A stretch of DNA of 64,000 bases, taken from positions 410,013-474,012 of the forward strand of contig NZ_JAEUXJ010000002.1 of assembly GCF_016775475.1 (NCBI RefSeq), in the 5' to 3' direction. The notes beneath the pieces were generated by a model, which was not told the origin of the DNA, ran no database searches, and worked only from the letters and a program-made list of their open reading frames with translations. The position numbers were made by a program, and so were the translations under genes. The DNA is from Belnapia mucosa. GTDB taxonomy: Bacteria; Pseudomonadota; Alphaproteobacteria; Acetobacterales; Acetobacteraceae. Shown here in pieces: positions 20,452 to 32,009 of this stretch. Numbering within the stretch: the stretch's first letter is position 1; every line of letters starts with the position of its first letter.

Positions 20452-21797
20452 GCCGGGCCGATCGCCTCCCCGCCCGCCGCCCGGTTCACCAGCGCGGCGA
20501 AGCCGGGGAAGCTGGTCTCGATGAAGGCGGCATCGTCCACCGCCACCGGCGCCCGGGCGGCGAGGCCCATGACCAGGGCGCTCATCGCCAGCCGGTGATC
20601 CATATGGGTGGCGACCAGGCCGCCGCCCGGGATGGCGCCGCCGGTGCCCTCCACCAGAAGGTCGTCGCCCTCGATCCGGGCCGCGATGCCATTGGCGGCC
20701 AGCAGCGCCGCGGTCGCGGCCAGCCGGTCGCTTTCCTTCACCCGCAGCTCCGAGAGGCCGCGCATCCGGGTCGTGCCAGAGGCGGCGGCGGCGGCGACGG
20801 CCAGCACCGGATATTCGTCGATCATGGAGGGTGCCCGGCCGGGCGGCACCTCCACCGCCCGCAGCGGCCCGTATTCGGCGACCAGGTCGCCGACCGGCTC
20901 GCCGCCCTCGGTGCGGGCATTCTCCACCCGCAGCCGGGCGCCCATCTCCCGCAGCGTGGCCAGCAGCCCGGTCCGCAGCGGGTTCAGACCGACATTGGCG
21001 ATGGTCAGGTGGGAGCCCGGGACCAGCAGCGCCGCCACCAGCAGGAAGGCGGCGGAGGAGGGGTCGCCCGGCACCAGGATCGGCGCCGCGACCAGCTCCG
21101 GCTGGCCCTCCAGCTCGATCACCCGGCCCTCGGCAGTATCCGCCACCCGGACCGTCGCGCCGAAATGGCGCAGCATATTCTCGGTGTGGTCGCGGGTCGG
21201 CTCCGGCTCCACCACGCGCGTGGTCCCCGGCGCGCAGAGCCCGGCCAGCAGGCAGGCCGACTTCACCTGGGCCGAGGCGACCGGCAGCGTGTAGTCGAGC
21301 GGCAGCGGATCCCGCGCCCCTTGCACCGCCAGCGGCAGCCGCCCGCCCTCGCGGGCCCAGAAGCTGGCCCCGGTCGTCGAGAGCGGGTTGGTCACCCGCA
21401 GCATGGGCCGGCGGCGGAGCGAGGCATCCCCGGTCATCACCGCGAAGATCGGATGGCCCGCCAGCAGCCCGCAGAGCAGCCGGGCGGCGGTGCCGCTATT
21501 GCCCATGTCGAGCACGTCCGGCGGCTCCACCAGCCCGCCGATCCCGCGCCCGGCGACGCGCCAGGCGCCGGGGCCAAGCTGTTCCACCTGCGCGCCGAGC
21601 AGCCGCATCGCGGCCGCCGTCCGCAGCACATCCTCGCCTTCCAGCAGCCCCTCGATCTCGGTCGTGCCGACCGCGAGCGCGCCGAACATCAGGGCGCGGT
21701 GGCTGATGGACTTGTCGCCCGGCACGCGATGGGTGCCGGAGAGCGGGACCGCTGGAGCGACGGCGCGCAGCGGCCGGACGGGAGCGTCATGAACCAT
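20448..21797 (-). CDS. aroA: 3-phosphoshikimate 1-carboxyvinyltransferase (EPSP synthase), CP4-related
   Basis: Shikimate-pathway enzyme joining shikimate-3-phosphate and phosphoenolpyruvate. From ATG 21797 it has 449 residues. It has VPGDKSISHRALMFGA, SAQVKSACLLAGL, EPTRDHTENMLRHFGA, VPGDPSSAAF, RAPSMIDEYPVLAVAAA and GLSELRVKESDRLAA, closely resembling the class II enzyme of Agrobacterium CP4. The residue matching CP4 Ala100, a key glyphosate-tolerance position, is Gly here (MGNSGTAARLL). Earlier in-frame starts at 21830 (ATG) and 21863 (GTG) exist; 21797 matches CP4's N-terminal length and leaves 80 bp for a divergent promoter with the FYDLN gene. It is followed by cmk with a 4-bp overlap. 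Confidence 0.95.
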   Translation of the reverse strand: MVHDAPVRPLRAVAPAVPLSGTHRVPGDKSISHRALMFGALAVGTTEIEGLLEGEDVLRTAAAMRLLGAQVEQLGPGAWRVAGRGIGGLVEPPDVLDMGNSGTAARLLCGLLAGHPIFAVMTGDASLRRRPMLRVTNPLSTTGASFWAREGGRLPLAVQGARDPLPLDYTLPVASAQVKSACLLAGLCAPGTTRVVEPEPTRDHTENMLRHFGATVRVADTAEGRVIELEGQPELVAAPILVPGDPSSAAFLLVAALLVPGSHLTIANVGLNPLRTGLLATLREMGARLRVENARTEGGEPVGDLVAEYGPLRAVEVPPGRAPSMIDEYPVLAVAAAAASGTTRMRGLSELRVKESDRLAATAALLAANGIAARIEGDDLLVEGTGGAIPGGGLVATHMDHRLAMSALVMGLAARAPVAVDDAAFIETSFPGFAALVNRAAGGEAIGPA

Positions 21798-21877
21798 GGG
21801 GGCGGCGTTTGACACGGTGCGCTGGCCCATGGCAATGCGCTTGGCCCTTTCCCGTCCCCGCACGAGGCATACCCCCC

Positions 21878-22204
21878 ATGGCCAAGCCCGAACTGGGCCT
21901 CAAACGTGTCTGCGTCGCCTGCGGCACTAAATTCTACGACCTGACCCGTGCACCTGCCATCTGCCCGAAATGCGGCACCGAGCAGCCGGCCGAGCAGCCC
22001 CGCCTGCGCCGCGCCGCCGGCGCCCTGCCGGTGGACGACAAGCTGAAGAAGCGCGCCGTCGTGCCGGATGCGGAGACGGATGACGTCGAGCTGGAGGATG
22101 TCGAGGCCGACGAGACGGTCGAGGACGCCGAGGAGCTCGAGGACGAGGCCGACGCGATCGGCGAGGAGATCGAGGTCGAAGGCGATCGCGACGAGGAAGG
22201 CTGA
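21878..22204 (+). CDS. TIGR02300 / FYDLN-acid domain protein
   Basis: Small protein of 108 residues, a family characteristic of alphaproteobacteria with no established function. The N-terminus MAKPELGLKRVCVACGTKFYDLTRAPAICPKCG contains the FYDL signature and two CxxC pairs that could bind zinc. After a linker with Lys/Arg (DDKLKKR, about 55-60), the last 45 residues are almost entirely Asp, Glu, Val and Ala, a highly acidic tail. Starts at ATG 21878; the frame extends upstream, but this start gives the conserved MAKPELG. It is divergent from aroA and followed by recF 25 bp later. Confidence 0.92.
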   Translation: MAKPELGLKRVCVACGTKFYDLTRAPAICPKCGTEQPAEQPRLRRAAGALPVDDKLKKRAVVPDAETDDVELEDVEADETVEDAEELEDEADAIGEEIEVEGDRDEEG

Positions 22205-22229
22205 CCCGACCCTCCGGCTCACGCGCCTC

Positions 22230-25896
<3,667 letters not shown>

Positions 25897-26005
25897 CCCC
25901 GGCTACCGTCCGAAGGCCTCCGCTAGTCCAGAGCACGATCGCCGCAGGCTGGAACGGCCGACAGCTTGGACCGTGACCCGCGATCCAATGACCGCGGATC
26001 ATGGC

Positions 26006-26325
26006 CTAGCCGCCACAGATGAAGTCTGCCGCCTTCTCCGCGATCATCAGCGTCGTCGCACAGGTATTGGCGGACCGCATGCTCGGCATGATCGAGGCAT
26101 CGGCGACGCGCAGCCTCTCCATCCCGTGCACGAGTAGCCGGTCGCTTACCACCGCGCTCGGATCGGTCTCCGGCCTCATGCGGGCGGTGCCGATCAGGTG
26201 GTAGGTGGTGCTGCCGTTGCGCCTGGCGAAGTCAGCAGCTCGTCATCGGTCTGCGCCTGGGGACCGGGCAAGGTCTAGCCCTCCAGCTAGCGGGAGAGCT
26301 CGGGCGTGTTCAGCATCCGTGAAGT
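26006..26325 (-). pseudogene. Decayed 3' fragment of a GMC oxidoreductase gene
   Basis: On the minus strand this stretch is closely similar to the last ~320 bp of the intact GMC gene at 27546-29177. The encoded remains of STTYHLIGTARM, PSAVVSDRLLVHGME, RVADASIMPSM and TTLMIAEKAADFI are recognisable, ending in a TAG at 26008-26006. Upstream in the same direction the copy has a one-base deletion near 26233 and in-frame stops (around 26275-26295), and similarity fades near 26325, so only the C-terminus is left. It lies in the same orientation as the intact gene with a TRAP binding-protein gene between. It could come from an ancient tandem duplication or from insertion next to a truncated paralogue. 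Confidence 0.85.
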
Positions 26326-26444
26326 CTGCCAGGATGCGAGGCCGGTTCAAAGAGGCGCTTCCGCCGTAGCAACGGAAGGTGTTGCCGCCCTATCCTCCGC
26401 CCATGCCCCCGGCATGAGGGGCGGGACCAGGGAAGGAAGACAGG

Positions 26445-27536
26445 ATGCAACGCCGCCGCGCCCTCGCGGGCGGGATCGCCGGGATAACCGGCACCGCCAC
26501 GCTCGCCACCCCGAACCTCGCCAGCGCCCAGCCGCGCATCCGCTGGCGCTGCCCGAACAGCTTCCCGAAGACGCTCGACACCCTCTACGGCGCGGCCGAG
26601 ATCGTGGCGCGGCGGGTGCGGGAGATGTCGGACGGCGCCTTCGAGATCACCGTCTCCGGCCCGGGCGAGATCGTGCCTGGCCTGCAGATCCTCGATGCGG
26701 TGGGGCAGGGCTCGGTCGAGTGCGGCTTCACCTCCAGCCTCTTCTACTTCGGCAAGGACCCGAGCCTCGCCATCAGCACGACGCTGCCCTGGGGCATGTC
26801 GAGCCGGGCGATGTTCGCCTGGCTGAACTACGGCGGCGGGCGCGACCTGCTGCGCGACGTCTTCCGCGACCAGGGCGTCGTCGCCATTCCCGCCGCCTGC
26901 ACCGGCGCCCAGATGGGCGGCTGGCTGAAGCGGGAGATCAAGGCGCCGGAGGATCTGAAGGGGCTGAAATTCCGCATCGCCGGGCTCGGCGGCAGCGTGA
27001 TGGCGAAGCTCGGCGTCATCCCCCAGCAGATCGCGCCCTCCGACATCTATCCCGCGCTGGAACGGGGGGTGATCGATGGCGCCGAGTATATCGGCCCCTA
27101 TGACGACGAGAAGCTCGGCTTCGGCCAGGTGGCGAAATACTACTACTACCCCGGCTTCCAGGAGATCGCGCCGAGCACCGACCTGCTGATCAACCAGCGG
27201 GCCTGGGATGGGCTGCCGAAAGCCTACCAGTCCATGCTGGAGACCGCCTCGGCGGAGGCCTGGGCCGCGACGGCGGCGAAGTACGATGTCCTGAACCCGC
27301 CCGCGTTGCGGCGCCTGCTGGCGGGCGGCACCCAGCTCCGCCCCTATCCGCGGGAGGTGATGACGGCGCTCTATAAGGCAGCGCAGGAGCTCTATGCCGA
27401 GCTCGGCGCGCAGAATGCGCGGTTCAAGCGCATCCACGAGCATTGGGACAAGTTCCGGCTGGAGCAGATCCAGTGGTTCCGCGTGGCGGAGGACAGCGCC
27501 TCGAATTTCGTCGCGGTGACGACCTCGCAGCGCTGA
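26445..27536 (+). CDS. TRAP-type periplasmic solute-binding protein (DctP family)
   Basis: Secreted binding protein of 363 residues for a TRAP transporter, likely binding an organic or keto acid. A Tat-like signal (MQRRRALAGGIAGITGTATLATPNLASA) is followed by RIRWRCPNSFPKTLDTLYGAAE, a middle segment KREIKAPEDLKGLKFRIAGLGG with the Arg that normally grips a carboxylate (about 180-190), and ALERGVIDGAEYIGPYDD typical of the TakP/mannitol-chloroaromatic subgroup. GGAAGGAAG upstream of ATG 26445 is a good ribosome site. No DctQ or DctM membrane genes are near, so it is an orphan. It sits between an intact GMC gene and a remnant of one and converges on the intact gene with a 9-bp gap. Confidence 0.92.
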   Translation: MQRRRALAGGIAGITGTATLATPNLASAQPRIRWRCPNSFPKTLDTLYGAAEIVARRVREMSDGAFEITVSGPGEIVPGLQILDAVGQGSVECGFTSSLFYFGKDPSLAISTTLPWGMSSRAMFAWLNYGGGRDLLRDVFRDQGVVAIPAACTGAQMGGWLKREIKAPEDLKGLKFRIAGLGGSVMAKLGVIPQQIAPSDIYPALERGVIDGAEYIGPYDDEKLGFGQVAKYYYYPGFQEIAPSTDLLINQRAWDGLPKAYQSMLETASAEAWAATAAKYDVLNPPALRRLLAGGTQLRPYPREVMTALYKAAQELYAELGAQNARFKRIHEHWDKFRLEQIQWFRVAEDSASNFVAVTTSQR

Positions 27537-27545
27537 CCGGTCCCG

Positions 27546-29177
27546 TCAGGCGGCCTCGGCCGCCTGGCGCCCGAGGATGAAGTCCGCCGCCTTCTCCGCG
27601 ATCATCAGCGTCGTCGCATAGGTATTGGCCGAGGGCATGCTCGGCATGATCGAGGCATCGACGACGCGCAGCCCCTCCATCCCGTGCACGAGCAGCCGGT
27701 CGCTGACGACGGCGCTCGGGTCGGTTTCCGGCCCCATGCGGGCGGTGCCGATCAGGTGGTAGGTGGTGCTGCCGTTGCGCTTGGCGAAATCCAGCAGCTC
27801 GTCATCCGACTGCACCTTGGGCCCCGGCAGGGTCTCGGCCTCAAGGAAGGGGGCGAGCTCCGGCGTCCCCAGCATCCGCCGCAGCAGCCGCATCCCGCCC
27901 AGATGCACCCGCACATCCATCGGGTCGGAGAGGTAGTTGGGATTGATCTCCGGGTCCTCGAAGACATCGGCGCTGCGGGCGCGGACCCAGCCGGTGCTCT
28001 CCGGCCGGTGCTGCCAGGCACCGGCGGTGACGCCCGGGTAGTCGTCCAGCACATAGACCTTGCCCTCGGCGTAACTGCCCGGGGTGAAGACGCATTGCAG
28101 GTCCGGCGCGTCGAGGCCCTCGAAGCTCTTCCAGAAGACATGCACATGGGACGGGGCAGTGGCCAGGATGCTTGGCCGCCGCAGCCCCCAGCGGGCGATC
28201 TGCAGGCCGAGCTTCACGCCGCGGCCGAGCTGGTTCAGCGTCTCCACCCCCGGCTTCGCCCGCATGACGAAGCGGGAGGCATAGTGGTCGCGGAAATTGG
28301 CGCCAACGCCGCGCAGCGCATGCACCACCGGCACGCCGAGATCCTGCAGCAGCGCCTCCGGCCCGACGCCTGAGACCTGCAGCAGCCGCGCCGTGTTCAC
28401 CGTGCCGGATGACAGGATCACCTCCCGCCGCGCCCGCACCTCGCGCGGCGGGGCGCCGCGCGCGGCGAGATAGCGGATGCCGACGGCGCGCTTCCCTTCG
28501 AACAGGATGGCGCTGGCCCGGGCATTGGTCCGCACCTCCAGATTGGGGCGGGACATGGCGGGCTTGAGGAAGGCCCGCGCCGCCGAGACGCGGCGGCCAT
28601 TGCGGATGGCGCGCTGGAAATAGCCGACGCCGGCTTGGTCGCCGCTGTTATAGTCCGGGTTGCGGGGAATCCCGAGGCCCATGCAGCCGGCGATGAAGGC
28701 CTCGGAGACCGGGTTGATCCAATCCATGTCGGTGATCGGGATGCCGTCCGACTCGCGGCCACGGCTCTCGCCGCAGACGCCGACACGGTTCTCACTGCGG
28801 CGGTAATAGGGCAGGCAATCGGCATAGCCCCAGCCGCGGTTGCCACGCTGCGCCCAGCTATCGAGATCGGCGGGCTGGCCGCGATTGTAGATCATGCCGT
28901 TGACCGAGGACGATCCGCCCAGCGTCCGCCCCTGCACCGTGCTGATGCGCCGGCCGCCGGTCATCGGCAGCGGCTCGGTCTTGAACTGCCAGGTGACGGC
29001 GGGATCGGCCAGCGTCTTGATGAAGCCGGCGGGGATGTGGATGAAGGGGTTGCGGTCCGGCGGCCCCGCTTCCAGCACGCAGACGGTGGTGCCGGGATCG
29101 GCGCTCAGCCGGTTGGCGAGCACCGAGCCGGCGGCACCGGATCCCACGATGACATAGTCGAACGTATCAGCAGCCAT
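27546..29177 (-). CDS. GMC family FAD-dependent oxidoreductase (choline dehydrogenase-like)
   Basis: Flavoenzyme oxidising an alcohol. From ATG 29177 it has 543 residues. The N-terminus MAADTFDYVIVGSGAAGSVLANRLS is the dinucleotide-binding fold, followed by the GMC signatures GRTLGGSSSVNGMIYNRG (about 80-97) and VILSSGTVNTARLLQVSGVG (about 250-270). Near the end are YHLIGTARMG, with the catalytic His region, and DASIMPSMPSANTYATT. Length is typical. The substrate cannot be read from sequence. It is followed downstream by a convergent TRAP binding protein and a broken copy of its own 3' end; an epoxide hydrolase gene lies 31 bp upstream in the same direction, suggesting an operon. Confidence 0.93.
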   Translation of the reverse strand: MAADTFDYVIVGSGAAGSVLANRLSADPGTTVCVLEAGPPDRNPFIHIPAGFIKTLADPAVTWQFKTEPLPMTGGRRISTVQGRTLGGSSSVNGMIYNRGQPADLDSWAQRGNRGWGYADCLPYYRRSENRVGVCGESRGRESDGIPITDMDWINPVSEAFIAGCMGLGIPRNPDYNSGDQAGVGYFQRAIRNGRRVSAARAFLKPAMSRPNLEVRTNARASAILFEGKRAVGIRYLAARGAPPREVRARREVILSSGTVNTARLLQVSGVGPEALLQDLGVPVVHALRGVGANFRDHYASRFVMRAKPGVETLNQLGRGVKLGLQIARWGLRRPSILATAPSHVHVFWKSFEGLDAPDLQCVFTPGSYAEGKVYVLDDYPGVTAGAWQHRPESTGWVRARSADVFEDPEINPNYLSDPMDVRVHLGGMRLLRRMLGTPELAPFLEAETLPGPKVQSDDELLDFAKRNGSTTYHLIGTARMGPETDPSAVVSDRLLVHGMEGLRVVDASIMPSMPSANTYATTLMIAEKAADFILGRQAAEAA

Positions 29178-29208
29178 CCTTGGCCAATCCTCCCTCGGCA
29201 GCGGGAGG

Positions 29209-30393
29209 CTATAGGCCGCTGCGCGTTTCTGTGAAGCTCTCCCGCAGTGGGCGGAAGAAGGCGGCGATCTCGGCGGCCAGCGCCACCGGCTGCTCCATGG
29301 CGGCGAAATGCCCACCCTTCGGCATCTCGGTCCAGCGGCGGATATCGGTATAAGTCCGCTCGGCGATGCTGCGGGGCGGGCGGCGGATTTCCTTCGGGAA
29401 GGCGGCATAGCCCATCGGCACATCCACGGTGCGGCCCTCGGGGATCGGCCAGGCGCCGTGCATCCGGGCGTAGTAGGGCCAGAAGGAGGCGCCGATGCTG
29501 CCGGTGAACCAATAGAGGGCGATATTCGCCAGCAGCCGGTCGCGCGGATGCACGCTCTCGACATCGCCGTCGCAATCGGACCAGGCGCGGAATTTCTCGA
29601 CGATCCAGGCGGCGAGGCCGGCCGGGCTGTCATTCAGCGCATAGGCGAGGGTCTGCGGCCGCGTGCCCTGGATCCATTGATAGCCGGTCTCCTCCCGCAT
29701 CCACTGCGCGACCTCCTCGAGGTAGCGCCGCTCCTCCTCGGTCGGGTTCTCCGGCGGGGGCTGGTCGGGGCGGAGGGAGAGCAGGTTCAGGTGGATGCCG
29801 ATCAGCTTCTCCGCATGCGCGACGCCGAGGCGGGAGGCGGTGAAGCCGCCCCAATCGCCGCCCTGGGCCCCGAAACGCTCATAGCCCAGCACGCCGGTCA
29901 TCAGATGCGCCAGGCAATCGGCGATCGCCTCGATCGGGAAGCGCGGCTGGCCAGGATGGAAGGAGAGACCATAGCCGGGCAGGGAGGGGGCGACGACGGT
30001 GAAGGCATCCTCCGGATCGCCGCCGAAATGCTCGGGATCGGTCAGGCGGGGGATGATATCGGCGAATTCGAAGACCGATCCGGGCCAGCCATGCATCAGC
30101 AGCAGCGGCATCGGGTCGGGCCCCCGGCCCTGGACATGCAGGTAGTGCAGGTCGATCCCGTGCAGCGGAACGGTGAATTGCGGGAAGGCGTTCAGCCGCG
30201 CCTCCGCCAGGCGCCAGTTGAAGCCGGATTGCCAATAGGCGAGCAGCCCGCCGAGATAATCCACATCGGTCCCGGTCGCCCAGGGCTCGCCCGGCGCCTG
30301 GTCCGGCAGGCGGGTCAGGGCCAGCCGGGCATTGAGATCGGCGATGGCGGCATCGGGGATGTTCAGGCGAAAGGGCCGTGGGCTCGGGACCAT
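29209..30393 (-). CDS. Epoxide hydrolase (alpha/beta-hydrolase with EHN domain)
   Basis: Cytoplasmic hydrolase of 394 residues of the microsomal epoxide hydrolase/juvenile hormone type. It opens with the EHN domain (PFRLNIPDAAIADLNARLALTR, about 7-110), then the oxyanion motif HGWPGSVFEF (about 100-110). The nucleophile Asp is in AQGGDWGGF (about 178), lid-domain tyrosines are present, and the catalytic His is in KGGHFAAMEQP (about 360). It reads into the GMC gene with a 31-bp gap. The pairing with an alcohol oxidase suggests a shared catabolic route for an epoxide or terpene-like compound, but that is inference. Confidence 0.92.
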   Translation of the reverse strand: MVPSPRPFRLNIPDAAIADLNARLALTRLPDQAPGEPWATGTDVDYLGGLLAYWQSGFNWRLAEARLNAFPQFTVPLHGIDLHYLHVQGRGPDPMPLLLMHGWPGSVFEFADIIPRLTDPEHFGGDPEDAFTVVAPSLPGYGLSFHPGQPRFPIEAIADCLAHLMTGVLGYERFGAQGGDWGGFTASRLGVAHAEKLIGIHLNLLSLRPDQPPPENPTEEERRYLEEVAQWMREETGYQWIQGTRPQTLAYALNDSPAGLAAWIVEKFRAWSDCDGDVESVHPRDRLLANIALYWFTGSIGASFWPYYARMHGAWPIPEGRTVDVPMGYAAFPKEIRRPPRSIAERTYTDIRRWTEMPKGGHFAAMEQPVALAAEIAAFFRPLRESFTETRSGL

Positions 30394-30536
30394 GGATTCC
30401 TCCTGCCGCCGGCACGGCGGTTCCGCGGCGAAGGCGACGACGCCTGGATGCCGGCGTCAAGCGGCAGGATGGGGTCGCGGGTTGACGAAGCGGTGCCGCC
30501 TGCGGCCAATGCCGGCAAGACCAGGAGAGGAAACCC

Positions 30537-31508
30537 ATGCATCGCCGCCACGTGATCGGGGCCGCGGCCCTGCTGCTCGCCGGCCGTCACGCCCGGGCCG
30601 AGGAGGAATGGCCGGCCCGCAATGTCACCATCCTCATTCCTTTCGCGCCCGGCTCCTCCTCCGACATCATCGGCCGGGCCATGGCGCAGGGGATGCAGCA
30701 GGCGCTCGGCAAGCCGGTGGTGGCCGAGAACCGGCCGGGCGCGACCGGCGAGGTCGGCGCCCGCGCCGTGATCCGCAGCGCGCCGGATGGCTATACGCTG
30801 ATGCATGCGCCGATCAGCACCTGGGCCATCAATGTCGCCCTGCGGCCCAACCTGGCCTACGACCCCGTGACGCAGCTGACCCGCATCACCCAGACGGTGC
30901 GGACGCCGAATGTGCTGGTGGTGCATCCCGGCCAAGTGCCGGCGAAGACGCTGCCCGAGCTGCTGGACTGGCTGCGCGCCCAGCGCGGCCGCGCCTCCTA
31001 CTCCACCAGCGGCATCGGCTCCTCGGACCATCTGACGATGGAGATGTTCAAGCAGGCGACGGGGACGGATGCGGCGCATGTGCCCTATGCCGGCGGCGGA
31101 CCGGCGACCACCGACCTGATCGCCGGGACGGTGCAGCTCTCCTTCCAGAATCTCGGCTCGATCGCGCCGCAGATCCGCGACGGCCGGGTGCGCCCCATCC
31201 TGATCACGAGCGAGGCGCGGAGCCCGCTCCTGCCCGAGGTGCCGACCGCGACCGAATCCGGGCTGCGCGACTTCGTCGTCTATTCCTGGCAGGGCTTCGG
31301 CGGGCCGGCCGGGATGCCGGCGCCGCTGGTGGCGCGCATCCATGGCGCTGCGGTGGCGGCGCTGCGCCAGCCGCAGACCGAGGCGCGGCTGAGCGATCTT
31401 GGCTTCGAGGTGGTGGGCAACAGCCCGGAGGAATTCGCCAACTTCCAGCAGGCCGAGATCGCCCGCTGGAAGCGCGTGGTGACAGCGGGCGGCATCACCG
31501 CCGACTGA
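30537..31508 (+). CDS. Tripartite tricarboxylate-type (Bug family) periplasmic binding protein
   Basis: Second orphan Bug-family binding protein, 323 residues. It has a short signal (MHRRHVIGAAALLLAGRHARA), WPARNVTILIPFAPGSSSDI, VVAENRPGATGEVGARAV, the ligand-loop VPYAGGGPATTDLIAGTVQ (about 182-200) and the usual C-terminal LGFEVVGNSPEEFANFQQAE. It is divergent from the epoxide hydrolase with a 143-bp intergenic region and again has no TctAB partner in the window. It is diverged enough from the 15956-16939 protein to be a separate family member rather than a recent copy. Confidence 0.92.
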   Translation: MHRRHVIGAAALLLAGRHARAEEEWPARNVTILIPFAPGSSSDIIGRAMAQGMQQALGKPVVAENRPGATGEVGARAVIRSAPDGYTLMHAPISTWAINVALRPNLAYDPVTQLTRITQTVRTPNVLVVHPGQVPAKTLPELLDWLRAQRGRASYSTSGIGSSDHLTMEMFKQATGTDAAHVPYAGGGPATTDLIAGTVQLSFQNLGSIAPQIRDGRVRPILITSEARSPLLPEVPTATESGLRDFVVYSWQGFGGPAGMPAPLVARIHGAAVAALRQPQTEARLSDLGFEVVGNSPEEFANFQQAEIARWKRVVTAGGITAD

Positions 31509-31524
31509 TCCGGCTGAAAAAGAG

Positions 31525-31547
31525 ATGGCCGGGACAAGCCCGGCCAT
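31525..31547 (-). terminator. Perfect palindrome with minus-strand T-run; probable terminator or dispersed repeat
   Basis: ATGGCCGGG / CCCGGCCAT with an ACAAG loop, followed on the minus strand by CTCTTTTTC. It lies 33 bp past the stop of the DCC gene (minus) and 16 bp past the stop of the Bug gene (plus), so it could end the HTTM-DCC transcript. The same palindrome type recurs between genes in many alphaproteobacterial genomes, so it may also be a dispersed repeat reused as terminator. Confidence 0.7.
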
Positions 31548-31580
31548 GACGGAGAGGGAGCGGCAGGAGTTCCGGCCGCA

Positions 31581-32009
31581 CTAATCCGCGATCGGCGGCC
31601 GGCCCAGCATCTTCAGAGTCAGCCGCCGCCCGGCCACCATGGCCGGGTAGAGGAACCGGCCAAGCTTCGGCCGGCTGAAGACAAGCCGGTTCAGCCGGTT
31701 GAAGGCGCCGTCCTCCGAGCCGAGCAGCGCCAGGACATGCAGTGCATCCGACCCGTGATAGAGCCGGCCGTTCCACTTCACCGCCATGCCGTTCTCGAGG
31801 CTGAGGCCGGCGGCCCGCACCTCGGCCACCACCGGGTGGTCGGAGCGGGCATCGATCATGTGCACCTTCTCCGCCAGCTGGCGGATCCGGTAGAGCATGA
31901 CGTAGCGCGTGCAGAAGGGGCACATGCCGTCATAGACCACGAAGATCTCCCGCGCCGAGGGAGCGGCCCCTGCCGGCCTCGGCGCGTCGAGCTGCATCTC
32001 AGCGGACAT
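31581..32009 (-). CDS. DCC-family (DUF393) thiol-disulfide oxidoreductase-like protein
   Basis: Small thioredoxin-related protein of 142 residues with the family-defining VVYDGMCPFCTRYVMLYR (about 24-41): an Asp followed by CPFC. The rest reads as a compact redox-fold domain (ARSDHPVVAEVRAAGLSLENG, VKWNGRLYHGSDALHVLALL) with a basic, hydrophobic C-terminus. ATG 32009 overlaps the stop of the upstream membrane protein by 11 bp; an ATG at 31997 is an alternative. DCC proteins often occur beside or fused to HTTM membrane proteins, and this pair fits that pattern. The biochemical role is unknown. Confidence 0.9.
   Translation of the reverse strand: MSAEMQLDAPRPAGAAPSAREIFVVYDGMCPFCTRYVMLYRIRQLAEKVHMIDARSDHPVVAEVRAAGLSLENGMAVKWNGRLYHGSDALHVLALLGSEDGAFNRLNRLVFSRPKLGRFLYPAMVAGRRLTLKMLGRPPIAD

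Noticed and set aside
25897..26005. Possible gyrB terminator or replication origin element
   Set aside because: No strong hairpin with T-run and no DnaA-box cluster could be seen.
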